Positions 34,186-45,767 of a DNA stretch of 64,000 bases are shown piece after piece. Both the position numbers and the translations under genes were made by a program. The first letter of the stretch is position 1, and each line of letters begins with the position of its first letter. The stretch is from Liolophura sinensis (Eukaryota > Mollusca > Polyplacophora > Chitonida > Chitonidae). Where the stretch lies: the NCBI RefSeq assembly GCF_032854445.1, contig NC_088303.1:10173501-10237500 (forward strand). The letters run 5' to 3'. A model generated the notes under the pieces. It saw only the letters and a list, made by a program, of their open reading frames with translations. It had not been told where the DNA came from and searched no databases.

Positions 34186-34639
34186 TTCAAACTCCATACA
34201 CATAACGATATATGTATACATTATGAACTTTGCACAAACACTGAAACATCAATACATTTTATCAACAATTCACACACACTTCCAAACCTACATACAGAGA
34301 ACTCAATATGAAAAGTTTGTGAAAAGTGTACATTACATAAGTGTATGCACAGCAACTAAATAGGCGTAAACATTACACACTTTGCATACATAATGTGAAC
34401 TCTTCATATGCTCTCCGAACACAGCGATATCTACACACACATTTGAACTTAACAACCAAATCCTTAACCTCTATTTTAACGATTATATCATGAACGTTGT
34501 ATGGACATTATACCTGAGCGTACGTATACACTAACCATGAAACTTTTTATTAATATTATGAAAATCATTTAACACTCAACAAATATTCCTGTAAGCTGCT
34601 AATCTCCATAAGCTAAAAATCTCTGCACACTTTGTGATT

Positions 34640-34985
34640 TCTACACACTCACACTTTTGTTTTTCGGCACACAATGTGATTTCTTCACAGGCGCCATGAA
34701 TTCCACACATTCTATGATTTTTCGACTCATTCTATGTTTTCTGCTCACACACTATGATTTCTTCACACACAATAATGCCTCTAAACACTATATGATGTTT
34801 TCACACACACTATGATGCCTCCAAGCAAATTAGATTTCTCCATACGCGATATGATTTCTCCAAACACATTATGATTTCTCCACACACACGATGATGCCTC
34901 CAAACGCATTATGATTCCATCACACGCACTGTGATGACTCTAAGCACATTATGGTTGTCCACACATTATGATACCTCCAAATTGT
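34640..34985. repeat. 20-bp degenerate minisatellite
   Basis: Units of the form ATGATTTCTCCACACACATT. The last ten are the most regular and earlier ones are loose. It lies 450 bp from the 47-bp array, with CA-rich sequence between. Confidence 0.85.
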
Positions 34986-35667
34986 AATTTTTTTCTTGCA
35001 GAAAACAAGGAAAAGTTACCTGAATATGCAATACAAATATTAAAGAATATGTGTGTGAAAAATTGGAGTGAAGTGCTTTATACTTTTTGTTTTATCAGCA
35101 GACAAAGCTTTTCAGATGACAATATTAGACGGAAAACTATATTACCTGATACATTTAACGGTGTACAGTGGACAGCTGGTTGGCAACAAATACCTTAGTT
35201 TGGCCTATTTCATCAGCTACACCTGTTCCATAACAACTTCAACTGCATACCAGGGAAACCACATAAAGTCATTTCGCAGAAGATCTGCCAGTGTGAGCAG
35301 GTCAGCAATCGGCCTGAGCGATTGCTTTTGCCAGTGCTTTAGTTTATTATACGATTTCCCATCTACTTGCAGTCCTTGTCTTGAATAGACCAATACTGAT
35401 CTTCGAAATGATCAACTAAAACACATATGGCAACACTAAGTGCTAACATTATGTCATCTTGTGTTGTGCATCTTTTTTATTCCACTTTTCCCACAAACTT
35501 TGAAAAATTTCCTCTTTCTCTTTTGTTGATTCGTAAAGGATCGCCACAACTTGGCTTACATGTAGTTTTAAAAGCGACACAACTGTGACACAAAACTTTC
35601 AACGCGAATATGTGGAGGCCATCTTTGATGTGGATTTATCGTGTTGCCTTCGAATGACGATGTACAG
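34986..35667. other. Region with overlapping open frames 5' of a candidate terminal exon
   Basis: A strong acceptor (TTTTTTTCTTGCAG) ends near 35003 and opens a frame of about 54 codons (NKEKLPEYAIQILKNMC). A second frame, with an acceptor at TTTGTTTTATCAGCAG (ending 35102), is open to 35388. Which, if either, is coding cannot be decided. Confidence 0.3.
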
Positions 35668-35826
35668 CGACTCACAATATTAATACAGAAAGCTTTGATC
35701 TCAGAGCTTATGAAGTCTCTTTATCTCCTTCAGTTTAAATCACGCTGTCCCGACAGAGATCTGTGGTGGGTTGACCTTTCAAAACTAATGAAAGTCTACC
35801 TGGACAGAGAAATCATCCCTCAGTAG
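35668..35826 (+). CDS. Candidate terminal exon, unknown protein
   Basis: After an AG at 35666-35667 (weak pyrimidine tract) one frame is open for 52 codons to TAG at 35824-35826. The peptide (RLTILIQKALISELMKSLYL, then PDRDLWWVDLSKLMKVYLD) is helical and charged, with no family recognised. AATAAA signals at 35931-35936 and 35949-35954 lie about 105-125 nt past the stop, as expected for a gene end. Confidence 0.33.
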   Translation, partial: RLTILIQKALISELMKSLYLLQFKSRCPDRDLWWVDLSKLMKVYLDREIIPQ

Positions 35827-35930
35827 AATTTATTAGTGCTTGAAGGCAAATGACGGGAAAACAATGTATATGTATAAACTAACGTCAAGTCTGGATTAAG
35901 GAGGATCTTATCGACGATGTTCCTTTCATT

Positions 35931-35954
35931 AATAAATGACCGTTAATGAATAAA
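35931..35954 (+). terminator. Putative polyadenylation signals
   Basis: Two AATAAA hexamers (35931-35936 and 35949-35954) follow the candidate terminal exon. AATAAA is common by chance in AT-rich DNA. Confidence 0.35.
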
Positions 35955-37938
35955 AATAGATCAGTTTATTGGTGAATAACAACAGATCACAAAATAATAA
36001 TTCAATAATAAAATACACCAGTTGTAATTTTGAATAAGTGAAATCCTGCCAATAAATTCATCAGGTGATCATTCGGCATAAGAAATAGTATCAATTATGA
36101 GAATTTTACCTTTGCAGTTTAGAGTTTGTGGTTGCCTATGTTTTCCCATTGCATGCATAAATAAATGACTCTGGTTTAATATGTTTAACTGTTCACCCTA
36201 AGTGATGCCTTTGGCCAGCATAGAGCGACATATACGCTCCTCCGAGCGTATTTGATCTAGATGAGGTTAAATATTCACAAGGATTTTCATTTGTGATCAG
36301 CCAATGGTCACACCTTTAGTGAAAATATTTAGTCTTACAAACATTTCTTAAGAGAAAGAAATTAAGTAACTGATGGCTGTAGTCGAATTGGGGGTTTCAT
36401 GATGTATCCGCTAGGCAATGTTAAACGTTTGTTGTGACGTTCTGTTATTGTCTACGCAGTTGATTATTTTTCAAGAATCCACACTTGCGAGTTTGTGGTT
36501 TGAGTGATGTACCTTTGTTTAACATAAGAATGTTATATATGAAGGATCCATTCGTATCCTGTCAATGTGAAATTTATTATTTTCTGAGAGTTTCGTCCTT
36601 CGCCTTCATTTTAAATACACCAAATGTTGCTGTTGTGATAAAAGGCTGATCGGCAAAAAATAGCAAAACAGAGTTTGTACTAAGGTGAAAGAAATTGTGT
36701 AATCTACTATCAGACTTCGCCAGATTATATGTAAGCTTCAATCATTTCATATTTACTTCTCGCAGAACTAATCATAGTTGGAGTCACTGTCCATAAAATC
36801 TTACACGCCCAGTGTAGGATCAAGTAGTAACCTGCAAAGAGTACAACAGACTGAGCTCCCATTGGCTAAAAGCTCTAACGCTGTTGCGCTAAAACTTCAT
36901 GTAACACCGTCACGAAAGATTAACCATGCTACGTATTACTTTCAACTATGCAAATATTGCGACTAAGCTGGCACGAAAAAGCATTCATTGAAGCTAATTG
37001 TGATGTAACATCTTTTTATTATTTGCTTGAAATGACACCGCGCGATTCTTGAAAAAGAATCGATAACTGTTAATTTACTACAAACACATTTAAGTAGGAG
37101 AAACAACTCGCAACAGCCTTGTCGATTCTTTTTCAAGAAGCAACTGTTGCTCGTCTTTTCTGCACTACATCAACAATAAAATCGACATTACATTTGTTTG
37201 ATATCACCAACTCGCAAATACACAACTATTAATGTAAGTAATTCAGATTGTAACAGGTATTTATATATATGTGCATTGCTGTGGCTTCGGTGTTGTCAAA
37301 CAGCTGGGGAAAAGAAAACAAAACAAATATCCCAATATCATTGCACATTTCGTTAAATTTCTTCTGTAATAGATTTGAATGGTTTACTTGTATATATTGT
37401 TCTTGTAGAATAATCTGAAGGTAAGTCATCAAAACAAAAAACAACACGAGAAACATGAGAGCTCTCCAGTTAGGCAAGTCGTTAAAATCCCTTAGATGAT
37501 CTGGGGTGATTTGCTTTCCATTATTTTAGGCCGCGGTCGATGTACTTAAAGGTTGAGACTAACAGTTGGGAAATAGATGGGAATAAATGTTATCTATTAA
37601 AACACAGAGAGAATGCCCTCCGTGTTTGGCCATACAATAACATCAGACTACAGGAAAACAGAACAGGAAAGAAAAATTGCAACACATCTCTTTAGGCTTT
37701 TAAATATTAATGCCGATTTCTCGAAGCAAATTTTCCTTGCTAGTCCCCAACTGTGATTATATGGTGGATCAGGCGCCTCTCGATTTCAGCTGATCACCAG
37801 ATACTGTGAGGTTTACCCTCTGGCAAATAAACTCCACTGAGCACGGCATATTTTACAGGGCATCCTTACGTCGGGAATTCCCAGCCTGCGTTATACAGGC
37901 GCCATCTTGGTCGTCGTGGTTGGATAAATTTCCTTAAC
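35955..37938. other. Unassigned region with a small inverted repeat
   Basis: TTCTTGAAAAAGAATCG near 37046-37062 is repeated inverted near 37119-37136 (CGATTCTTTTTCAAGAA). A plus frame at 36778-36966 has no ATG. A minus frame (37513 down to a donor-like ATACAA|GTAAAC at 37388) encodes NDLPNWRALMFLVLFFVLM and could be a membrane-protein exon, with weak support. Confidence 0.25.
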
Positions 37939-37944
37939 TTTATT
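37939..37944 (-). terminator. Putative polyadenylation signal
   Basis: AATAAA on the minus strand, about 180 nt past the stop codon of the 38124-38366 candidate exon. Confidence 0.4.
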
Positions 37945-38123
37945 CAGGATCGGATTAAGGCTGTCATTTGTTTTCACGTCTCTGATTAGATAATTTTTCA
38001 CAGTCGAGGGAAAAGCTACAAACGTTTCCTTTTTTTCTGCACAAGACACAAATCACTGCAATGTAGTATTTTCCAGAACGATAGCCGGAAATCCAGGTTT
38101 CGCGACATTATCGTTCAGAGTAT

Positions 38124-38366
38124 TCAGCTCTCCGCCAAATTGCCCAATGCCATGCGTCTCCGGCGCCTACGATAACAGGCCACAACATGAACCAGGCAGT
38201 TCACAGTCTCCCACTTCTTCTCAGAATTTTGTTCTGCATCTTTTAATTCTGAAAATCGCAGATGGTCCGCCAATTCCTTGTCAATCTTCTCCAAGTCGTC
38301 TATGTGATGAGACACGACCGTATTAAGTAAACTTGCCCACAGGGTTGTTTGTCTCTTTGCAGGAAT
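38124..38366 (-). CDS. Candidate terminal exon, charged C-terminal tail
   Basis: On the minus strand an AG (TTATGTTGACAG) at 38368-38367 is followed by 80 open codons in phase 0 ending with TGA at 38126-38124. The peptide has a possible amphipathic or coiled-coil segment (HHIDDLEKIDKELADHL), an acidic/basic middle (LKDAEQNSEKKWETVN), then VHVVACY and six Arg in a row. This sequence character and the downstream AATAAA favour a real last exon. The family is unknown and upstream exons were not found. The acceptor's pyrimidine tract is modest. Confidence 0.45.
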   Translation of the reverse strand: MPAKRQTTLWASLLNTVVSHHIDDLEKIDKELADHLRFSELKDAEQNSEKKWETVNCLVHVVACYRRRRRRMALGNLAES

Positions 38367-39955
38367 CTGTCAACATAAATGACAAAATCGCAGGATTTGT
38401 CTGTCAGATTGTTGTTTTACACCATTTAAATCACAATATCTCATGTGTTGTCGTATGTCAACGCTCACTAATAATCATACCAAAAAAAAAAAAAAGTTCT
38501 GAAAACCTTCATCGTATCCGAATCATCGGAATCTGCCGCAAAAAGTACAAGACTGGACGAGTCCTACATACAAACGCACATTACAAGCGTATTAACATGC
38601 ATAATATAAGTAAGATGTGGCTTATTTAGGATAGCAAGATAGCCAGTATGGACCAGTGTTTTTAAAATGAAGGGGACAAACACCATTTTCCTTTCTGATA
38701 ATCACTCCACATGCCTCTAGATGATCAAGTCAACGTCGTAACGTCTCTCCCCGTGGTGGTAATGCGATCAAGTATTATTTGTCATGAGAAACCATCTTGG
38801 TATTCCCGTTGTTGTAAGAGAGCTTCTATTTACATTGCTCTTTATACGTGGTCACGTGAACACGGAAATCGTCCCCAGTAGTCAAAATTCCTGAGCTATA
38901 TAAATTGTAGTTTACTTGATTTTTGATTGTTCAAAATTATGATACTATAAATAACCCAGTTGCAAGAAAAGTTTAAAATTGCGTTGCAAATATATTCCAA
39001 GAGACTAAAATTATTTATAGAAAAGAAAACCTTCTTCTTATGAGCACGTTCCCAAAATGCACTCGCCCGTTTAATCGTATGGCGGCGGCCTTGAAAACAC
39101 GACTGTACCACATAGCCTGGGTGCTTTCTCTTTGGAAATGACACTTGATAGGAATAACTATACACAAATGTGTGCTGCTCCAGGAAAAGCAGATATACAT
39201 TTAACCAGTTGGAGGTACGTTTAGTATTTATTCTCCCACCAGTCTGTTTATGTACACATCTTAGCGAATGTCGGGGGTCTCTGATTAGAGGTTGAGAATT
39301 TGTGATTATGGCGTACCGTTGTCCAAGTATCTCTCGGTGTTGTGCCGGCGCTTTCAGTGTATACCTAAGGTTTATCCGTTTTATATACGACGTAAATCAG
39401 TTTTGGGTTCCAGGGTAGGCGGTTGGAGTCCAGAGGGAACGGCTGCACCATCGTAAATACATCAGTTCTCTTGAAAATACGGCGGTAAAAGTCCTAAATA
39501 ATTAACATTAAGCTAGAATACTAGTGCGTGTCTGACAAAATTAAATGATGAAAATGATTATAGAGGTTTATTTAAACAATCGAATTCACCGATTTCCATC
39601 AGATCGTTACTAAATTTGTTGTTTCTCGCTATTTTATCATTTATTGGGTTGAAGTCATTTCCAACCCAATTTTGGTCTCATGGTAATGTCTCCTTATGAC
39701 AATGTCTTATTTGAAGTCCTGATCCAGTACAACTAGAAACTGAAGGGACTGGCGTCCGGTACAACAAAGTAGTCACAGAACTCCATAAACGTCGTTCTTT
39801 CTCGTAGTTATCACTATATGCTGTCAAATGGGAGACAACTGAACTATACCTAGACGCACAACGCCTTTGGGAAGGTATTGACAGTACAACGGAAACGCGC
39901 AAGTCAGCAGATTATATATCTGTCCAGATGCTGTCTAACTCAGTGTTAAAGTAAT
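38367..39955. other. Unassigned region
   Basis: A minus frame near 39165-39000 (KRKHPGYVVQSCFQGRRHTI) is exon-like after an acceptor-like TTTTCCTGGAGCAG but lacks a clear donor. A run of 14 A occurs near 38482. No repeats recognised. Confidence 0.25.
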
Positions 39956-40060
39956 ATGATAAACATGTATTTAGGAAAACAAAACAAACAATCCAAAAAA
40001 CAACAACAACAACAAAAAAAAAAACAAAAAAAAACAAACAACAAAAACAACAAAAAACGC
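39956..40060. repeat. A-rich low-complexity (AAC/AAAC)n tract
   Basis: Almost pure A with scattered C from about 39975 to 40056. It could be the poly-A-like tail of an insertion, but no element was recognised beside it. Confidence 0.9.
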
Positions 40061-40641
40061 TGGCGTCATTTAAAGGCCTCTATCGAAAATCCATTATTTG
40101 TAGCTCAAATCCGTCGACACGATACGGAAAGAACATGTCTTGGGCTACATTTTGCTGCAAATTTAACTTTTCTAGTTCCCATAGTTTTCGAGTTAGAGGT
40201 CACTGAAATTACGTAACTAAATTTGAGTTTTTGACCATATCTTAAAAAGTTACAAAGATAGGCAAAGACAAAAGAAGATTCGAAATCAGCTTTGAAATTT
40301 CAAAACTAGTTGTGACTTCACAGCTTCGATCAATGGCGGGCTTCCACTGGTATTACCGGAAGTCAACGATTTTTTCAAACTTATTGTAATTACCAACAGT
40401 CTACCTGCATATCAAATTAATACGTTCACTGGTTCTTGAAAAGAGGATGTTTAAAAGATTTCATACAAAATCCAATATGGCCGCTAAACCACGTGGCAAA
40501 AAAAAAAAAAAAAAAAATCGGGTTCCGTAGTGCACAACTTCAGGTATTGGGGAATTTTACTGCAAAATTAGAAGTCAATCGGTCAAAACTGTTTAGGATG
40601 TATGTTGCTCACAAAATCGGTGGAAAAATAATAATCCGAAC
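40061..40641. other. Unassigned region ending in poly-A
   Basis: A run of about 20 A lies at 40498-40517, after TCCAATATGGCCGC. With the A-rich tract upstream this may bound an unrecognised retroelement. Confidence 0.3.
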
Positions 40642-40929
40642 GAAAACAATAGGGGGGCCTCCGTGGCTCAGTCGGTTAGCGCGCTAGCGCAGCGTAAAGA
40701 CCCAGAAGCCTCTCACCAATGCGGTCGCTGTGAGCTCAAGTCCAGCTCATGCTGCCTTCCTCTTCGGCCGTATGTGGGAAGGTCTGCCAGCAACCTGCGG
40801 ATGGTCGTGGGTTTCCCCCGGGCTGTGCCCGGTTTCCACCCACCATAATGCTGGCCGCCGTCGTATAAGTGAAATATTCTTGAGTACGGCGTAAAAGACC
40901 AATCAAAAAAAAAAAAAGAAAACAATAGG
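40642..40929 (+). mobile_element. Full-length SINE family A with 12-bp target duplication
   Basis: Identical GAAAACAATAGG copies at 40642-40653 and 40918-40929 flank the element (40654-40917). The head has box A (TGGCTCAGTCGG) and box B (GAGCTCAAGTCC). The body and 3' end match the other family-A copies. The tail is a run of A rather than (AAAT)n. Confidence 0.97.
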
Positions 40930-43900
40930 TGTTCGGCAGGATTACCTGCGTGGACCCCTAATAATAGACTCCATTAAATGCTAAACATAAGTCGGTCCTC
41001 TTCTGAGCACAGTACTGCTATAGAAGGTTGTGGATATAAAATAACAAGGTTTTGAACGTCATGAACAATATTTTCAAAACATACATGTTCGCATATGTTT
41101 ATCTTTCATTAGCAGAGCAATAAAAAAACTGACATCTCGTCACATGTACTCCCAAAATTAAATGTGACTAAAGAAATCTCAAGGTGAATTACTAAGGAAC
41201 TATCAGTGGGCAGCCGCCTTTAATGAATGAGTCTGAGAGTTCAAATAAAGCTCTCGGTGGCTGAATTGATGCATTCCGTAAGGAAATCAGGAATTTCGCA
41301 ATGTGCTGTAGTTTTGTCTCGGCTCTGTCCAGTTTCATCAATTTCATTTTTTGTTATTTTCGATAATTTATTACTACAATTACAACTGTATTTTTAGCAT
41401 GGTCTAAAACATCAATAAAGTAATCTTACCTATATTATGGCGTAAGAAATGTGAATATTATACATGTACCTATCATACTGTTTCTAAAAGTCGTAGGACA
41501 GAAGATTGGAACGAGGTTGTTATGCCCAAGCATCTTTTATTCTAAAACACTGGGTAATAAATAATACAAAAGAATTGTGTAAGTAAGTCGACACCTGCTA
41601 GCAGCAGGCGAGAAACTCTCCGAATTTCACGCTGAAGAAAGAAGGGTACAGCAGAAAAAAAACATACCATTTAGAAATCTAGTTTGGACTTTCTGCGTAA
41701 ATTACTGACTATTTTGTCAGTACTTCACTTATAATCCAGTCAGTATTTGTACCTTACTGATACACCCGTTATTTCAAAGAAAGGTACGTTCGTATGGTAT
41801 CCATTTGAGAAGATCAGTGTTGTGTTAACGGCTGTTTTGGAATACATCCGGCGGTTAGCGATTTGAAACGTCCTTCACTTGTTGGGGGCATGGAAATACA
41901 TGTACGTAATATGTGCCTTCAGCCGATAGATATGGCTGATACAGTAATATCCAAAAATGGTGTCGTCGATTTTAGTCACTAAGGTGTAGTTGTCGAGGGT
42001 AAGTAACAATGAAATATGTAAATAAGGCAGTGAATGAACAAACCGCAATTCCTCCTCTCTGGCACCTATTTACAGTTAACACACTCCATTATTGTCTACA
42101 CAATTCTATGAACATCATCGCCTTGGCTTTATCTTTTTTATCACGCCTCTTTGCTTCTAGCAGTAAAATTTAACTAGAAACAACCAGGAAAGAACCGTAC
42201 CAGTAGGTGAAATATTTATGATTCATAAGGTACACAACAATGGGATTTGTCATCAGACACTGTTTTATAGTCATTATCGTCTAGACGAGGTAATCTCGTG
42301 ATCATTGCTTATTATAGCTTATGTCACGAATGATGTCTGTCTGTTGGATTAAGCTGAATTCCACAATTAAAATTAGAAATTTGTTTGGCTACGGCAGTTA
42401 AACGAATAATAGTGACAAAGGTACAACATTTAGATATTAAATCACATGCGAGAACCTCTTTCTGAATCATGAGTGATCATTGCAAGACTTAGAGTGTGAC
42501 TTTCAATACATCACTTGTTGCCATAATGAGCCATATGTTTCTGCTCATAATCTCTACTTCCATACGCTCGTACATCGCGCCTTATGTAAACCTTTACTGC
42601 CGGGCTAGCTGGCCTGTTTCTACCCTCAATCTAAGGTTATCGCTGGCAGCAAGCAAGACCGTTGCGTTAAGCTCTGGCCTATCCACATTTCTCCGGTCCA
42701 CATGAGGTGCGTCTAACCATTAACGCATCACGTAAATTGTCGTGAAACACCTTCCGAGATCTAGTACTAACAAAGACCATTTGTCGCAACGTATTGTCTC
42801 TGAACAGTCATGTCATTTATCAAGTATTTACTAATAGCTTTTAAAAGTGATTCTGTCAGACCTAATGAATCATTATTCGCCCTCTTGTTTCTCTGGCAAA
42901 AACGGAGATTTGCAATAAAGGCGGATATAATCACTTCAAGCCTTTGTTCTTGAAATGTTTCCAGATGCATCACGAAATATGACGTACTTAGGACATAAAA
43001 CTGGAGCGCTGCTAAGCTATCTGTCACACACTAATATCTAGACACAAATGCATGGAGAGGGATAAAATAAAACAAGAGGGTTTGACTTCTGTCCCCATCT
43101 AACACATCCCGAAGTAATTAATTGATTGAATAGAATATGCTGATAAGAGTGCTAAATTTACTATATGCGGCGCGTTAAATATATTATGCGACTCACTACT
43201 CACATTTGTGGCACCAACTGAGAAATATCGCTAACTAAAAGTTTAGACGGTTTGGCTTGATACAAAACACTATGTATTCAATGCCGATTAAATACTGCTT
43301 TATTCCTTGTAAAATCTATGAGCGGTGATATGTCTATTAGTAACTTATACTCAAGCAGACCTTGTTTATAATTATATGAGGTCAATGATCTTGTAAGAGA
43401 CAGAAGAAGATACCGCTTGGATGTTCACAACAGTTTTAGGACCTGGTTTAAGATGTGGGTACTTACGTTTGATCTTACTCCGAAGCGTAAGTATAATAAC
43501 GCAATTTTTAGCATCCTGTTCTCAAAGTTAAGACAAAAACTTGAACAGATAAAACATGCTATGTCTAAGACAGTTCTCTCACATGATGTCTATGGTTCAA
43601 TAGACTTTCTCATTTAAGCGTCTGCTCAGGAACATTTTGGGAAAAATTAATGGGAAATTTATCAGTAAAATAAAGATGAAGATAAAACCAGCAGTGTGTG
43701 TTTCTGGCATGTATCATGCATCTGAAGGGTTTCTGCAAAAACTTGTTCAAAATCATTGAAATTCTTGATTGGCTCTTAACACCCTGTTTTAAAGAACAGC
43801 ATCTTGAGCATACCCCTTTCTACCACTTTTCAGAAATCTATTGATCTATTTTGGAATCTGTAAATTAATCGTCCACTGAATGATGGTCTAAATACAAAAG

Positions 43901-43998
43901 TTGGTGAAGTAGTTGTTATAGTAATTTGGTCGAAAGCCCTGTTTCATTGTAGTCTTTTCTAGTTTTAATTTTAAAAAAAACCCAAACAAGTAACTTAC
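40930..43998. other. Unassigned region
   Basis: A donor-like GTCGAGG|GTAAGTAAC lies at 41997/41998 (plus) after an acceptor-like CTTCAG, but the segment between is closed apart from a 16-codon ATG frame; it could be a 5' UTR exon. Minus frame 43027-42767 and plus frames 42496-42705 and 43417-43617 are unassigned. No repeats recognised. Confidence 0.25.
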
Positions 43999-44103
43999 CA
44001 CAGTTAAATCATTGTTTGAGATTGTTCGGACAGGCAATGTGGCGGCTGTAAGAATCTGGGAACACAAGAAGATGACCAGAGCCTGTTGAGTTCTCCCCCT
44101 CAT
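43999..44103 (-). CDS. First coding exon of a putative secreted protein
   Basis: ATG at 44103-44101 has an excellent start context (CACCCACCATG) and an in-frame TGA 15 nt upstream. It encodes 35 codons ending in phase 0 at a consensus donor (ACTGTG|GTAAGTTA). The peptide begins MRGRTQQ, followed by a hydrophobic core ALVIFLCSQILTA and a plausible signal-peptidase site (TAA/TLP). This is the usual layout of a signal-peptide exon. Following exons would lie below 43999; none could be assigned. The family is unknown. Confidence 0.55.
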
Positions 44104-45284
44104 GGTGGGTGCCGGTGGTCACAGGTCTGCGGGCTCTGTCCGTCCAGAGGGACAGTTACCTGCACAGTTACCTAAGATGACAAAGGCGGCTTTACCTGTG
44201 CGAGAGAGACAGGGCTGTTGACGAGTCTCCAGGAATCAATGTTACGATTAACCTGCGGTCACAACGGACAGGAGTGAATATCAAATCGACGACTTGTCAG
44301 CGTGCTTATGACTGTTAGTGCCGTTGAAACCAGATATCAGGCAGAGCATAAATAAGTAACAATGGTGATGCAGCTCGCGTCTTTGAAGTCACCGCCTGGG
44401 TTAATTAGTGTAGGTGGGTGAGTCGTCCACCATAGGCAGAATACCTCGCCCGATCACTGCTCGCCTCTCCCAGACAAACATAGAGTTGTTGGTACTACGT
44501 GATGGGCAGTATTTGAAGAGTCGCACCTTTTAGATGAAACGACTAATTCTATACACACTTATTGATTGGGAACTCAATTGTAGAGACTGTCATACTTCAG
44601 AATAATAAATTCTTCTGGAGAGGTAATCTCCACTGAAGAGCCCTTGTGGCATGTCTAGTACATTGCGGGTGGACGAAATACTATTCCACAAAGAGCTAGA
44701 TAAAATGCAACAACTGTTCGGGTTTTTAATCGCAGAAAAGAAATATCTTTCTAAAAAAGATGTGGGCTGCAAACACCTGCACGGGCGAGGTTCTAATTGA
44801 TAAGTTACTAAGAAAACAAAGGTCAAGTGATAAATAATTAGTGGATATCGAGTCACGACGACATCCCCTTGACAGCCGATAATTGTGCCAGCCTATCAGA
44901 TATCGCCTTTCAATCCAATGGCCCATCGGCGGCCAATAAATAATGTTTTAGGATAAGGGAACAAGAAGCAGTTGGTTCTGCCGACGGTATCAAGTGGCGT
45001 TCATCGTTAGAGATGTCGCCAGAAAAATCAATATTACACGTCATTTTCCTTAGTCCTCACCCTAAAAACAATTGTCTGAAATTTTATCGTTTATTGAAAT
45101 GCGTTGATGTGTTATTGAAATGTTTTCACTAAAAATTTCATGGACCGAAATAAACAAAATAAGTTATTTTAACAGTTTAAATTTAAAGCAAACACTGTTC
45201 ACATTACAGGCCTACAAGAACAGAATGTTTCTCATAGCAAACAAATGTAGTGAAATTCTTATGAATAATTTAGTTTATCATTAC
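44104..45284. other. Probable 5' region of the 43999-44103 gene; otherwise unassigned
   Basis: Donor-like sites on the minus strand near 44160-44200 (CTTAG|GTAACT, GCAG|GTAACT) could end non-coding 5' UTR exons. TATTTATG near 44350 (minus) is TATA-like. A minus frame at 44856-44590 is unassigned. A 26-nt segment at 44680-44705 recurs inside the SINE at 47503. Confidence 0.25.
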
Positions 45285-45390
45285 CTTTCTCTATGAATGC
45301 CTTAACGTCCTGTGGCGTGTCACGCAGTTCTGGTGCGGTCGGTTGACAAACGGATGAATCATTGTTAAACCAAAACCGCATAAGTTCACT
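45285..45390 (-). CDS. Candidate internal exon (35 codons plus one base)
   Basis: On the minus strand a strong acceptor (TTTTTTGTATTTCTAG) precedes SELMRFWFNNDSSVCQPTAP and ELRDTPQDVKAFIEK, ending in phase 1 at GAGAAAG|GTAATG. The composition looks like a folded domain. The family was not recognised. It starts in phase 0, matching the end phase of the candidate exon at 45716-45767. Confidence 0.5.
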
Positions 45391-45715
45391 CTAGAAATAC
45401 AAAAAAAAATGTTAAAACACTGCAAAAAAAGATATAAAAATGAGCCAGCGAAATATTTAATAATGAAGCAATCCCGGCATGAAACTATTAAAAGAAAGTC
45501 GTAGCTTCTAAAACAATTTTATATTTATAATTAGGATTGATTATCTTGTAGAAAATTTTTTTTCCTGGCTTTGCTTTTATGCTTTTGCCACACTTCCAGG
45601 GCAACAGAAGGATCCCTTGCGGTAAAGCATTTATGTTTGAAAACAAACATGTGGCACAGTCTGTAAAATGAAATGTCTGGTTTTTCTGTATGTAAATCTG
45701 CCGATTTTCACTCAC
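45391..45715. other. Putative intron
   Basis: AT-rich segment between the two phase-compatible candidate exons. It starts GTGAGT and ends TTTCTAG on the minus strand. Confidence 0.35.
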
Positions 45716-45767
45716 CGAGAAAAATACAGTGAAAGGTTCGAATATATAAGGAATAGCGTCATGGCGT
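45716..45767 (-). CDS. Candidate internal exon (52 nt)
   Basis: On the minus strand an acceptor (TTTGTATTTTACACCCAG) is followed by 52 nt ending at a consensus donor (TTCTCG|GTGAGTGA). The frame compatible with the next exon reads RHDAIPYIFEPFTVFFS. One base completes a preceding codon and the end is phase 0. Short and unassigned, but supported by its partner. Confidence 0.38.

Noticed and set aside
37043-37140. Inverted repeat around TTCTTGAAAAAGAATCG as a transposon end pair
   Set aside because: Arms are only about 17 bp and 55 bp apart, with no target duplication; kept only as a small inverted repeat.
39000-39200. Basic peptide KRKHPGYVVQSCFQGRRHTI as a ribosomal-protein exon
   Set aside because: No consensus donor and no convincing match to a ribosomal protein family from memory.
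40654-40740. A tRNA gene at the start of the 40.65-kb SINE
   Set aside because: It is the SINE head, flanked by the element's own target duplication and body.
41437-41500. Minus-strand exon between CTTTTAG and ATAG|GTAAGATT
   Set aside because: Splice-like ends are good, but every frame closes inside or at the donor.
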